From Nocardia terrae (GTDB taxonomy: Bacteria; Actinomycetota; Actinomycetes; Mycobacteriales; Mycobacteriaceae), in assembly GCF_009760405.1 (NCBI RefSeq), contig NZ_WRPP01000004.1:124001-188000 (forward strand): a stretch of DNA of 64,000 bases, in the 5' to 3' direction. A program made the translations under genes and the position numbers. The notes under the pieces were generated by a model that had not been told where the DNA came from, searched no databases, and saw nothing but the letters and a program-made list of their open reading frames with translations. This document shows, piece after piece, positions 16,419 to 24,910 of this stretch; position 1 is the stretch's first letter, and every line of letters starts with the position of its first letter.

Positions 16419-17498
16419 GTGAGTGCGCACATTCGCCCGGACCTCGATGCCATCCCCGCGTACGTCGCCGGAAAGACCCACCCCGGCGCGGTGAAGCTGG
16501 CCAGCAACGAGACCACCTTCCCGCCGCTGCCGTCGGTGGCCAAGGCCATCGCCGAGGCGGTCGAGCTGTCCAACCGGTACCCGGACAACCACGCGATCGA
16601 ATTGCGCGGCGCCATCGCGGATTTCCTGGGCGTGGAGCTCGAGAACGTGGCCGCCGGCTGCGGCAGCGTGGCGCTGTGCCAGGAGCTGGTGCAGATCACC
16701 TGCCGCAACCCCGAGGACGAGGTGCTCTTCGCGTGGCGCTCGTTCGAGGCGTACCCGATCGTGACGCAGGTCGCGGGGGCCAAGGCGGTGCAAGTACCGC
16801 TGGACGGTGAATTCGCCCACGATCTGGATGCTTTGGCGGCGGCCATCACCCCGAACACCCGGGTGGTGTTCGTGTGCAACCCGAACAACCCGACCGGCAC
16901 GGCGCGCGGCAAGGCCGAGATCGTCGAGTTTCTCGACAAGGTGCCGAGCGATGTCCTGGTGGTGCTGGACGAGGCGTACTTCGAGTACCTGCGCATTCCC
17001 GCCGAGGACTTCCCCAATGGCGTCGAGCTGGGCCGCACCCGCCCGAATGTGCTGGTGCTGCGCACGTTTTCGAAGGCGTACGGACTGGCGGGCCTGCGCG
17101 TCGGGTACGCGGTCGGCGCGCCCGAGGTGATCACGGCGCTGATGAAGGTGCACATCCCGTTCAGCGTGAGCCGGGTGGCGCAGGCCGCGGCCATCGCCTC
17201 GCTGGAGGCCCGGCACGAGCTGCTCGAGCGCACCGATGCCGTTGTGGCCGAACGTGATCGCATGCGCGCGGCGCTGCTGGCGGCGGGCTACCGGGTGCCG
17301 GTGAGCCACTCCAACTTCGTGTGGCTGCCACTGGGCGACCGCAGCGCCGAATACGGTGCGGCCAGTACCGAAGCCGGGGTCATCATCCGCCCCTACGGCA
17401 CCGACGGCGTGCGCGTCACCGCGGGCGACCCGCACGAGAACGACGCCTTCCTGCGCTTCGCCACCGACCCGGAGACCATCGCGCGGTTCTTGGGCTAG
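16419..17498 (+). CDS. Histidinol-phosphate/aromatic aminotransferase
   Basis: The 359-residue class I/II aminotransferase uses PLP. Visible motifs: KLASNETTFPP (N-terminal substrate loop), CNPNNPTG (about residues 152-159), LDEAYFEY (Asp binding PLP), and TFSKAYGLAGLRVGY with the PLP lysine (about residue 218). The closest family pattern is that of mycobacterial HisC2/Pat, which takes phenylpyruvate or 4-hydroxyphenylpyruvate. A role in the last step of Phe/Tyr synthesis fits the nearby tyrA (8014-8964), but histidinol-phosphate activity cannot be excluded. It shares CTAG stop codons with the convergent esterase. Confidence 0.88.
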   Translation: MSAHIRPDLDAIPAYVAGKTHPGAVKLASNETTFPPLPSVAKAIAEAVELSNRYPDNHAIELRGAIADFLGVELENVAAGCGSVALCQELVQITCRNPEDEVLFAWRSFEAYPIVTQVAGAKAVQVPLDGEFAHDLDALAAAITPNTRVVFVCNPNNPTGTARGKAEIVEFLDKVPSDVLVVLDEAYFEYLRIPAEDFPNGVELGRTRPNVLVLRTFSKAYGLAGLRVGYAVGAPEVITALMKVHIPFSVSRVAQAAAIASLEARHELLERTDAVVAERDRMRAALLAAGYRVPVSHSNFVWLPLGDRSAEYGAASTEAGVIIRPYGTDGVRVTAGDPHENDAFLRFATDPETIARFLG

Positions 17499-18568
17499 CC
17501 GAGACCGAGCCCCGCGGCCATGGTCGGCCACGAGCGGGGCAGTTCGTCGGCCCAGTAGGGCCAGGAGTGCGTGCCGACCGGGCGGCGGTTCACCGTCGCC
17601 GGGATGCCCAATTGCGTGAGCCGGTCGGCCAATTGGCGGGTGCACATATCGGCCCCGGCCTCGATCGGGCCGCCGAAGAGCACCGCGTTGCGCAGATCCG
17701 GATTGCCCGGGGCCTCGTGCTCGCCGGGGACGCCGCTACCGGAGGACAGGTAGATGGCCTTGCCGCGCAGCGCTTCCGCGTGGGCGACCACATCGTGCGC
17801 GGCCCACTGCGGATTGTCGGAGGGCCCGAACATATTGTCCGGATCGCCGCCGAAGGTGCCGACCACCGCGCGGGCCTGAGCCTGACCGAAGTCGGAACTC
17901 ATTGCGTAGCAGCCGCTGTGGGCCGCCACGGCGCGATACAGGCCCGGATTGCGGGTGGCCAGCATCATGGCGGCCTCCGCGCCCATGGAGACGCCCTCGA
18001 GGCCGTTGCTGCCGTCCCCGCCGAAGCTGGCGTCGATGAGCGGGGGCAGTTCGCGGGTGAGGAAGGTTTCCCAGCGATTGGTGCCGAGCTTGGGGTCGCT
18101 GCGCAGCCAGTCGGTGTAGTAGCTGGCGGGGCCGCCGAGGGTGAACACCACGTTCACGGTCTTGTCGGCGAAGAAGCGGAGCGCGTCGCCGCGGGCGGTC
18201 CAGTTGTTGACATCGGGTGCGGCGCTGCGGCCGTCGAGCATGTAGACGGTGGGGCGGGGTGCGTCGTGCCGCGCGGGCAGCAGCACTTGGATCCGGACCG
18301 TGCGGCCCATGGCCGGGGAGGCGACGAAGACGTCGAAGAGGTTGCCGCCGAGTGGTTCCACCCGCTCGACCCGGGCCTGCCCGGGATGGACCGGGTCCAC
18401 ACCGGGCGGGGATTCCTCGTTGGAGCCGGTCTCGACGGGTGGATCGGTCAGGGCGAGTGGGGCTTCCGCGATCGCCGACCCGGCCACGAGGATGGCGCCG
18501 GCGAGGGCACCGAGAAGGCGAAACGCTCTGCGTCTGACCACCCAGCCACAATTACCAGAAACGGTCAA
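17495..18568 (-). CDS. Antigen-85-like secreted esterase/mycolyltransferase homologue
   Basis: The 357-residue protein has an N-terminal signal peptide (FRLLGALAGAILVAGSAIAEA). Its alpha/beta-hydrolase domain resembles the antigen 85 (Fbp) family: PTVYMLDGRSAAPDVNNW, then GLEGVSMGAEAAMML with the nucleophile Ser, and GTHSWPYW with the His. Fbp proteins transfer mycolates to trehalose or arabinogalactan. Whether this one does is not shown; some Fbp-like proteins lack transferase activity. It overlaps the NiCoT permease gene upstream by four bases (ATGA), so the two probably share an operon. Confidence 0.82.
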   Translation of the reverse strand: MTVSGNCGWVVRRRAFRLLGALAGAILVAGSAIAEAPLALTDPPVETGSNEESPPGVDPVHPGQARVERVEPLGGNLFDVFVASPAMGRTVRIQVLLPARHDAPRPTVYMLDGRSAAPDVNNWTARGDALRFFADKTVNVVFTLGGPASYYTDWLRSDPKLGTNRWETFLTRELPPLIDASFGGDGSNGLEGVSMGAEAAMMLATRNPGLYRAVAAHSGCYAMSSDFGQAQARAVVGTFGGDPDNMFGPSDNPQWAAHDVVAHAEALRGKAIYLSSGSGVPGEHEAPGNPDLRNAVLFGGPIEAGADMCTRQLADRLTQLGIPATVNRRPVGTHSWPYWADELPRSWPTMAAGLGLG

Positions 18569-19614
18569 TCAGCGGCGATATCACGTTCCCAGCGCGTCTC
18601 GATATCGGTGAAACGCCACACCGCCAGCGCCAGTGCCCAGGTGAGCACGAACAGCCCGACGATGAGGTAGCCGAGTCCGCCCAGGTCCAGGTTGCCGAGC
18701 CAGGCCACGAAACCGGATGAGATGTCCAGCTTTTCGACGAGGATCGAGACGATCTCCTGCACGCCGATCAGCAGCGCCACCGCCACCGACAGCCCGGTGA
18801 TCACCAGGTTGTAGTAGATCTTGCGGACCGGGCGCGCGAACGCCCAGTCGTAGGCGTAGCTCATGAACGCGCCGTCGAGCGCGTCGAACAGCGCCATGCC
18901 CGCCGAAAACAGCAGCGGCAGCACCAGAATCGTGTACCAGGGCAGTCCGGTGGCGGCCGCGCCGCCCGCGATCACCAGCAGGCCGACCTCGGTGACGGTG
19001 TCGAAGCCGAGTCCGAACAGCAGGCCCACCGGGTACATCTGCCAGGGTTCGCGCACCAGTCTCATGACCGGGCCGAGTACTCGGTTGAGCAGGCCGCGGT
19101 CCGCGAGCGCCCGTTCCAGCGACGCCTCGTCGAAGTCGCCGCCGCGCATGCGCCGGTACACGCGCCAAATGCCGATCAGCGAAACCAGATTCAGCAGGCC
19201 GATGGCGATCAGGAAGGCGCCCGAGACACCGGTCCCCCACAGCCCGGTCCACTTGTGCAGGCCCGACCCCTCGTCCTCGATCGACCCGGCCAGCGCGCGC
19301 ACGCCGAGGGCGAGCAGCGCGACCATCACGAACACGATGCTCGAATGCCCGAGCGCGAACCAGAGTCCGACGGTGCGCGATCCGGCACGGCCGTTCTCGG
19401 CCACCAGTTTTCGCGTGGTGTTGTCGATGGCGGCGATGTGATCGGCGTCGAAGGCGTGCCGTGCGCCGAGCGTGTAGGCGGTGATGCCCAGTCCGACCCC
19501 GAAGACCGAGCCCTGCACCTCGTATCGGCCGGGCACCACGACCAGCAGCAGGACACCCCAGCCCAGCAGGTGGAGGGCGAGAACGGCCAGACCCATACCG
19601 ATCCAACCGCGCAA
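18565..19614 (-). CDS. NiCoT-family nickel/cobalt transporter
   Basis: The 349-residue permease has eight predicted membrane segments and the family signature RHAFDADHIAAIDN (about residues 52-65) plus LGFDTVTE (about 210-217) and LFDALDGAFMSYAY. These residues bind Ni2+ or Co2+. No metal enzyme is encoded nearby, so the metal cannot be named. It overlaps the esterase gene downstream by ATGA. A cobalamin or nickel riboswitch was not seen in the 155 bases upstream. Confidence 0.92.
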   Translation of the reverse strand: MRGWIGMGLAVLALHLLGWGVLLLVVVPGRYEVQGSVFGVGLGITAYTLGARHAFDADHIAAIDNTTRKLVAENGRAGSRTVGLWFALGHSSIVFVMVALLALGVRALAGSIEDEGSGLHKWTGLWGTGVSGAFLIAIGLLNLVSLIGIWRVYRRMRGGDFDEASLERALADRGLLNRVLGPVMRLVREPWQMYPVGLLFGLGFDTVTEVGLLVIAGGAAATGLPWYTILVLPLLFSAGMALFDALDGAFMSYAYDWAFARPVRKIYYNLVITGLSVAVALLIGVQEIVSILVEKLDISSGFVAWLGNLDLGGLGYLIVGLFVLTWALALAVWRFTDIETRWERDIAAD

Positions 19615-19769
19615 GCGAACACCTCATCATCGATAGAAACGGCGAAGCGGAGGGGAGTCTAGCGGCGGGCTCGACACGCGACCAACTAGAACGTGTTCCT
19701 GTTAATGTCGGGCGAGCGCTTCGGATCCGCACCGGCGCAGTCGAAGACCTACCCAGGGAGGGTGCCCCC

Positions 19770-20576
19770 GTGCCATATGTGACGACCGAAGACGGCGCGC
19801 AGATCCACTACCGCGACACCGGAGGCGACGGCCCCGTCGTGCTGATGCTGCACGGGTTCTTCATGGACTCGGTGATGTGGGAGCCGCAGGAGAAGTCTCT
19901 CGCGCCGCACTACCGCTTGATCTCGATCGATCAGCGCGGACACGGTGGCACCACCGACAACGGCGACCCGTTCGACCATTGGCGGCTGGCTTGGGACGCG
20001 TGGGCCGTGGTCGATCACCTCGGCATCGACAAGGTCGCGATCATCGGGCAGTTCCAGGGCGGCTGGATCGGCATGCGCATGGCGCTGCAGCACCCCTCGC
20101 GGGTACGCGCGCTCGCGCTCATCGGTTCCCGCGCCGATGCCTACGATCCGTACGAGTACGCCGGATACAAGCAGATCATCATGGATCAGTGGATCCTCGG
20201 CGACGGGCCGCTCTGGGAACTCGCCAAGCCGATCGTCGTGCAAATGGTCGGCGGCACCCGCGAGCAGCACGAGTTCTGGCTCGACCGCTGGCTCGCGGAT
20301 GATCGCCGCCGCCTCGAACAGGCCGGCTGGGCGCTGCTGGACCGCGAGGGAATCGAGCCGCTGCTCGCGGACATCACGGTTCCCGTGCTGGTGATGCACG
20401 GCATCTCCGATCCGGTGTACAACCGCGACCACCAGGAGAAGCTGGCCGCGTTGTTCGGCGGCCCGACGCGGGTGGAGACGATTCAAGCCATCGGCGCGAA
20501 TCACTCCCCCAGCTTCTCGCATCCCGAGCTGACCGACCCGATCCTGCGCGACTGGCTCGACGGCCTACCCGCCTGA
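19770..20576 (+). CDS. Alpha/beta hydrolase-like protein lacking the nucleophile Ser
   Basis: The 268-residue protein has the fold's landmarks: LMLHGFFMDSVMWEPQEKSL (oxyanion region), IDQRGHGGTTD, the acid in MHGISDPVYN, and His in IGANHSPSFSHP. The nucleophile elbow, normally G-x-S-x-G, reads IIGQFQGGWIG: Phe replaces Ser at residue 93. The gene is otherwise intact. It could be a non-catalytic binding protein or use another residue. The last 12 bases overlap the convergent XRE gene. Confidence 0.82.
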   Translation: MPYVTTEDGAQIHYRDTGGDGPVVLMLHGFFMDSVMWEPQEKSLAPHYRLISIDQRGHGGTTDNGDPFDHWRLAWDAWAVVDHLGIDKVAIIGQFQGGWIGMRMALQHPSRVRALALIGSRADAYDPYEYAGYKQIIMDQWILGDGPLWELAKPIVVQMVGGTREQHEFWLDRWLADDRRRLEQAGWALLDREGIEPLLADITVPVLVMHGISDPVYNRDHQEKLAALFGGPTRVETIQAIGANHSPSFSHPELTDPILRDWLDGLPA

Positions 20577-21302
20577 CTCCGCCTGCTCTGCCCCGGCCGG
20601 AAACCCGACGACGATCACGCCGGAGTCCGAGGTCGGATAGAACGCCTCTCGGAGCGTGATCCGCGATTCGGTGGCCGGGGACCAGATGCGCCGCACCCGG
20701 GCGGACCGGCCTGCGACATGGACGACTCCGGTATTCCAGATCCGCCGGAATTCGGGATGGTCGCTCAGCGCCTGGATCATCTCGACCGTGTGCCCCTGCC
20801 CGCGCTCGAGCACGGCCCGGTGCCGCATGACGCCGACCAGGAAGGTCGCCTCGTCCCGCCAGTCCGGCAGTACCAATTTCGCGCGCGGATCGCCGAACAT
20901 CCACTGCGGCAAGGATTCCGCCGCCATCAGGCCCGGCATGAGCCGACGATGAGCGTCGTTCGCGATCCGGACCCGCCAATCCTGGATCCAGGCCGCCGGC
21001 GTCGGATCCAGGGCCGAGACCAGCATGGCGACGTCGTCCGGGCTGCCACCGGCGAAGGATCGGCCCGGCCGGCCCGCGAGCGCCCACCAGTGCGCGCGTT
21101 CCTCGCCGGTCGCGCACAGCACATTCGCCAGGCTCTCCAGGGTGTCCTCCCGGAAATCCGCGGCGGAGTTCTGCTCGATCTTCCGCAACGTGGACACACC
21201 GACCTTGGCCTCGTCGGCAGCCTTCGGCTGTGTCCAGCCCTGCCGGTCACGCAGTTGTCTGGCGTATGCGCCCAGCGTTGGCATCAAGATCTCGGCAGTC
21301 AC
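20565..21302 (-). CDS. XRE-family regulator with MmyB-like ligand domain
   Basis: The 245-residue protein has an N-terminal helix-turn-helix (GAYARQLRDRQGWTQPKAAD, then VGVSTLRKIEQNSA) followed by a domain resembling the MmyB-like group: NVLCATGEERAHWWALAG, PTPAAWIQDWRVRIAND and LPDWRDEATFLVGVMR. In that group the C-terminal domain may bind fatty acids. The likely start is GTG 21302, with GGAAGG about nine bases upstream. It converges with the hydrolase-like gene at 19770-20576 and overlaps it by 12 bases. Confidence 0.82.
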   Translation of the reverse strand: MTAEILMPTLGAYARQLRDRQGWTQPKAADEAKVGVSTLRKIEQNSAADFREDTLESLANVLCATGEERAHWWALAGRPGRSFAGGSPDDVAMLVSALDPTPAAWIQDWRVRIANDAHRRLMPGLMAAESLPQWMFGDPRAKLVLPDWRDEATFLVGVMRHRAVLERGQGHTVEMIQALSDHPEFRRIWNTGVVHVAGRSARVRRIWSPATESRITLREAFYPTSDSGVIVVGFPAGAEQAESGG

Positions 21303-21657
21303 TCGGCAACCTTCCTTCTACTCGCGAATCCCACTATCAGGAGTAGCCGATAAACCGCTACTCGGTAAGTGGGTAGTCGAAAAAGGCTGCGGCGCTTGTG
21401 GATCGGACAAAACCGGTGTTTTGATATTGATCACGCATCTGACCAGCCGATGCGGACTCGGTGGACGGGCCGAAGGGGGGCCCGTTCACTCGATGGGGCC
21501 GAAGGCCGAGAGGGAGCGGCGACCGGCGAAAGCGGTCGGCGGGTGCCGATCGAGGTCCGTGAACGAAGGTTCGGAGCCCGGCGTCACCGCTTCGAGCTAC
21601 CACCGGGAAACTGGTGGACGAGGATCCGAAAACCCTTGCCCACCAGCATCATCACAG
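21303..21657. other. Non-coding gap, no feature recognised
   Basis: These 355 bases between the XRE regulator start and tRNA-Ser(TGA) contain short overlapping frames on both strands, but none has a coding pattern or a recognised product. The XRE promoter must lie near 21303-21370. No terminator-type hairpin for the tRNA was identified with confidence. Confidence 0.5.
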
Positions 21658-21742
21658 CGGAAGCGGAGGGATTTGAACCCCCGGTTGCTTTCACAACGCT
21701 CGCTTTCAAGGCGAGTGCATTCGGCCGCTCTGCCACGCTTCC
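21658..21742 (-). tRNA. tRNA-Ser (TGA)
   Basis: A class II tRNA: acceptor GGAAGCG pairs with CGCTTCC, anticodon stem-loop CTCGC-CTTGAAA-GCGAG (TGA), and a long variable arm. The T arm contains GGTTCAAATCC. CCA is not encoded. It is the third serine tRNA in the window. Confidence 0.95.
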
Positions 21743-21806
21743 AGGCAGCTGATCGTAACTGATGGCGCGTGCGGTCTGCCTCCCACTTCCGATTGGCGGG
21801 CGCGGA

Positions 21807-22322
21807 TCAATCCAGTTCGGCATCCGCGCGGGTGACGGCGCGGTGGTCGGCGGCCAGGTTCACCAGGTCCAGGGCGGCCGCGACGGCGGCCAGCTGCTGG
21901 GGTGTGAGCAGGTCCACGAAGAAGCGGCGCACCGCGGCGACGTGGCCGGGGGCGGCGGCGCGTAGTCGGCGCAGGCCCTCGTCGGTGAGCTGGGCCAGCA
22001 CGCCGCGGCCGTCGTCCTCGGCGGCGACGCGGCGGACCATCCGCTGGGATTCCATGCGCCGGATCTGGTGGGTGAGGCGGCTGCGGGAAGAGAGCACGCC
22101 GTCGGCGAGGTCGCTCATGCGCAGCGAACGGCCGGGCGCCTCGGAGAGCTTCACCAGGATTCGATAGTCGGCGAAGGAGAGCTGGGAGTCCTGCTGGAGC
22201 TGGCGGTTGAGGTCGGCCATGAGGCGCTGGCTGCCGTCCATGTAGGCCCGCCAGGCCCGCTGCTGTTCCGGGGTGAGCCATCTCGGTTCGGCCGCGCCCC
22301 GGCCGTCGGTGTCGACGACCAC
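21807..22322 (-). CDS. MarR-family regulator
   Basis: The 171-residue protein matches the MarR winged helix: LSFADYRILVKLSEAPGRSL, RMSDLADGVLSSRSRLTHQI (recognition helix, about residues 70-90), RRVAAEDDGRGVLAQLTDEG (wing). Such proteins act as dimers. The GTG at 22322 is the likely start. The neighbouring gene upstream on the same strand, the lactate-oxidase-family enzyme, ends 93 bases away. Its target is unknown. Confidence 0.85.
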   Translation of the reverse strand: MVVDTDGRGAAEPRWLTPEQQRAWRAYMDGSQRLMADLNRQLQQDSQLSFADYRILVKLSEAPGRSLRMSDLADGVLSSRSRLTHQIRRMESQRMVRRVAAEDDGRGVLAQLTDEGLRRLRAAAPGHVAAVRRFFVDLLTPQQLAAVAAALDLVNLAADHRAVTRADAELD

Positions 22323-22414
22323 TCGCTCATTGCTGTGACGGCGGTTGATCGCCCCTCCTCGACTCGGCCGGACCGGACACGCATCCCAGAGCAGTGTTCC
22401 TCCCCGGGGCGGAG

Positions 22415-23593
22415 CTAAACGCGATACGAGGAGATCATGGTGCGGCTCAGGTCGTGCAGGCTGGTGCAGCCCGAAAGTCCCATGGCCGCATCGAAATCCG
22501 CGAGCAGGGCGCGCAGCGCGTGCCGGACGCCGTCGGCCCCGGCCAAGCCCAGGCCGTAGACCCAGGGGCGGCCGTAGAGGACGGCCTTGGCGCCCAGCGA
22601 GAGCGCGATCATGGCGTCGGAACCGGTGCGGATCCCGGAATCGAACAGCACATCGGCGCGATCGCCGACGGTGGCGACAATGGTGGGCAGGGCATCGAGC
22701 GCGCCGACCGCGCCGTCCACCTGGCGGCCGCCGTGATTGCTCACCACCACCGCGTCCGCGCCGGCGTCCACCACCTGGCGGGCGTCGTCGGGATGCAGCA
22801 CCCCCTTCACGGCGATGGGCAGTTCGGTCCAGTCCCGCAGCCGGGCGATATCCGCCGGGCGCAGGCTGTGATTCCCGAAGAGTCCGATCCAGGTGAGGAC
22901 GGCGGCCCGCATGGCGTCCTCGCCCTCCTCGGGCGGGGCCGTGAGCTTGGCGCGGAAGACCGGGTCGGACAGGTAGTTGGCGATGCCCTTGCCCTGCAGG
23001 AATGGCAGGTGCCCGAGCTGCAGATCACGGGGACGCCAGCCCAGGCTGGGGGTGTCGGCGGTGACGACAATGGCCTTGGCTCCGGCCTTTTCGGCCCGTT
23101 CGACGAAGGAGCGGGCCAGCTCCATGTCATTGGGCCAGTACAGCTGATACCACCATTCGCCCGCGCGCTCGCCGACCTCCTCGATGGTGGTGGAGGAGGC
23201 GGTGGACAGGCACATGCCGATGCCCAGTTCCCTGGTCACCTCGGCGACCACGGCCTCGCCCCGCTCGTGCAGCAAGCCCAGCACGCCGACCGGCGCGGTG
23301 AGAATCGGTGCGGCCAAATGGGTTCCGAGCACCTCCACCGAGAGGTCGCGGGCCCCGGGACCGCTCGCGCCGCGCAGGATGCGGGGCAGCAGCCGGTACT
23401 TCTCGAAGGCCGCGAGGTTGGCGTGCGCGGTGCGTTCGGCGGACGCACCGCCCGCCACGTAGGCGAAGGCCGCCGGATCCAGTACTTCCCGAGCCTTCTC
23501 TTCCAGCCCCGCCGCCGTCATCGGTAGCGCCGGGACGATGCCCGCCAGGCCGGAGAGATAGATCTCGTTCTGGAAATCGACGAAACTGCTCAT
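22415..23593 (-). CDS. FMN-dependent alpha-hydroxy-acid oxidase, lactate 2-monooxygenase type
   Basis: The 392-residue protein is an FMN TIM-barrel enzyme. Visible parts are FAYVAGGASAERTAHANLAA, APVGVLGLLHERGE, WWYQLYWPNDMELA, AVKGVLHPDDARQVV (catalytic Lys), and VVVSNHGGRQVDGAVGALD with the active-site His. The end shows FDSGIRTGSDAMIALSLGAK and YGRPWVYGLGLAG. The family oxidises L-lactate or other 2-hydroxy acids; lactate monooxygenase gives acetate and CO2. ATG 23593 is the real start. The frame stays open to 24850 only because it runs antisense through the quinone oxidoreductase gene. Confidence 0.88.
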   Translation of the reverse strand: MSSFVDFQNEIYLSGLAGIVPALPMTAAGLEEKAREVLDPAAFAYVAGGASAERTAHANLAAFEKYRLLPRILRGASGPGARDLSVEVLGTHLAAPILTAPVGVLGLLHERGEAVVAEVTRELGIGMCLSTASSTTIEEVGERAGEWWYQLYWPNDMELARSFVERAEKAGAKAIVVTADTPSLGWRPRDLQLGHLPFLQGKGIANYLSDPVFRAKLTAPPEEGEDAMRAAVLTWIGLFGNHSLRPADIARLRDWTELPIAVKGVLHPDDARQVVDAGADAVVVSNHGGRQVDGAVGALDALPTIVATVGDRADVLFDSGIRTGSDAMIALSLGAKAVLYGRPWVYGLGLAGADGVRHALRALLADFDAAMGLSGCTSLHDLSRTMISSYRV

Positions 23594-23687
23594 GCCCCGG
23601 AACGCTAGTACCTTCCACCCCGGCGCGGAGGAGGTCGAAATTACTTTCCCGGAGCGTGACTTTAGAGTCCGGGAATGTCGGTTTTCG

Positions 23688-23801
23688 TCAGCGCTTACGC
23701 ACGCGGACCAGGGCGCGGGGCGCCTCTTCGGCGACGAAACCGGACATCGCCATAGCCGCCAGGATGACCATGCCGCCGAGGACGGCCAGAGTGGTGAACA
23801 C
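23688..23801 (-). CDS. Small single-helix membrane protein
   Basis: GTG 23801 has AGGGAG five bases upstream and opens a 37-codon frame: MFTTLAVLGGMVILAAMAMS, then GFVAEEAPRALVRVRKR. Residues 3-23 form a hydrophobic helix followed by a basic tail. It lies between the lactate-oxidase-family gene and the quinone oxidoreductase, 94 bases before the former on the same strand. No homologue is recognised; the ribosome-binding site and composition support it. Confidence 0.55.
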   Translation of the reverse strand: MFTTLAVLGGMVILAAMAMSGFVAEEAPRALVRVRKR

Positions 23802-23917
23802 GGAATCTCCCTTCGAATGCCTCCCCCTACGGTGACGGCCGAAGCTGACAGGATGCTGTGCCGACGCCGAGGACTGCCTGACACTAATCGGTGAGCTCCG
23901 GCCGTACGCTCGTTTTC

Positions 23918-24910
23918 ATGTATGCGGTGACGCTCGACGGTTTCGGTGGGCCCGAGGTCATGAAGTGGGCGCAGGTGGACGACCTGCCCGCGCCCGGACC
24001 GGGCGAAGTGGCGATCGATGTGGTGGCCGCGGGGGTGAACCGCGCGGACCTGCTGCAACGGCAGGGTTTCTATCCGCCGCCGCCCGGAGCCAGCGAGATC
24101 CTGGGCCTGGAGGTGTCCGGGGTGGTCGCGGAAGTCGGTGCCGGGGTGCGGGATTGGCGGGCCGGGGACCGGGTGTGCGCGCTGCTGGCCGGCGGCGGCT
24201 ATGCCGAGCGCGTGATCGCGCCCGCCACCCAACTGCTCCCCGTGCCGGAGGGACTGGATGTGGCCGCGGCGGCCGCGCTGCCGGAGGTGGCGGCCACGGT
24301 CTGGTCCAACCTGGTGATGACCGCCGGGCTGCACAGCGGGCAATTGCTGCTGATTCACGGCGGCGGCAGCGGAATCGGCACGCACGCCATCCAGGTGGCG
24401 CGGGCGCTGGGTGCGCGGGTGGCGGTGACCGCGGGGTCGCAGTACAAGCTGGACCGGTGCGCGGAATTGGGCGCGACGGTGCTGATCAATTATCGCGAGC
24501 ACGATTTCGTGACCACCTTGCACAGCGAATATCCCGGCGCGGACATCATTCTCGACGTCATGGGCGCGGCGTATCTGGAGCGCAACGTCGAGGCGCTCGC
24601 CGAGGACGGGCACCTGGTGGTGATCGGTATGCAGGGCGGGGTGAAGGCGGAATTGAATCTGGCCGCGCTGCTGGGCAAGCGGGGTTCCATCCACGCCACG
24701 AATCTGCGACGGCGGCCGGAACACGGACGCGGATCGAAGGCGGAGATCATCACCGAACTGCGCCGCCACCTCTGGCCGCTCATCTCGGACGGAACCGTCG
24801 TACCGGTCGTGTCGGCCGAGATCCCCGTGACCGACGCCGCCGAAGCCCACCGACTGCTGGACTCCGACGAGACCGTCGGCAAGGTGCTGCTGCAGATCCG
24901 GGAGCTCTAG
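23918..24910 (+). CDS. NADPH:quinone oxidoreductase, zinc-free MDR family
   Basis: The 330-residue protein has the quinone reductase pattern of the PIG3-type family: MYAVTLDGFGGPEVMKWAQ, AGVNRADLLQRQGFYPPPPG, EILGLEVSGVVAEVGAGV, and the nucleotide motif LLIHGGGSGIGTHAIQVARA (about residues 145-165). There are no zinc ligands. It reduces quinones or enones with NADPH. ATG 23918 is chosen rather than 23891. It shares CTAG stop codons with the convergent aminotransferase-like gene. Confidence 0.88.
   Translation: MYAVTLDGFGGPEVMKWAQVDDLPAPGPGEVAIDVVAAGVNRADLLQRQGFYPPPPGASEILGLEVSGVVAEVGAGVRDWRAGDRVCALLAGGGYAERVIAPATQLLPVPEGLDVAAAAALPEVAATVWSNLVMTAGLHSGQLLLIHGGGSGIGTHAIQVARALGARVAVTAGSQYKLDRCAELGATVLINYREHDFVTTLHSEYPGADIILDVMGAAYLERNVEALAEDGHLVVIGMQGGVKAELNLAALLGKRGSIHATNLRRRPEHGRGSKAEIITELRRHLWPLISDGTVVPVVSAEIPVTDAAEAHRLLDSDETVGKVLLQIREL

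Noticed and set aside
19615..19769. Cobalamin or nickel riboswitch before the NiCoT gene
   Set aside because: No conserved riboswitch core is visible and the gap is short.
22415..24850. 811-codon minus-strand open frame
   Set aside because: Only 22415-23593 is coding; the rest is antisense to the quinone oxidoreductase and has no domain pattern.
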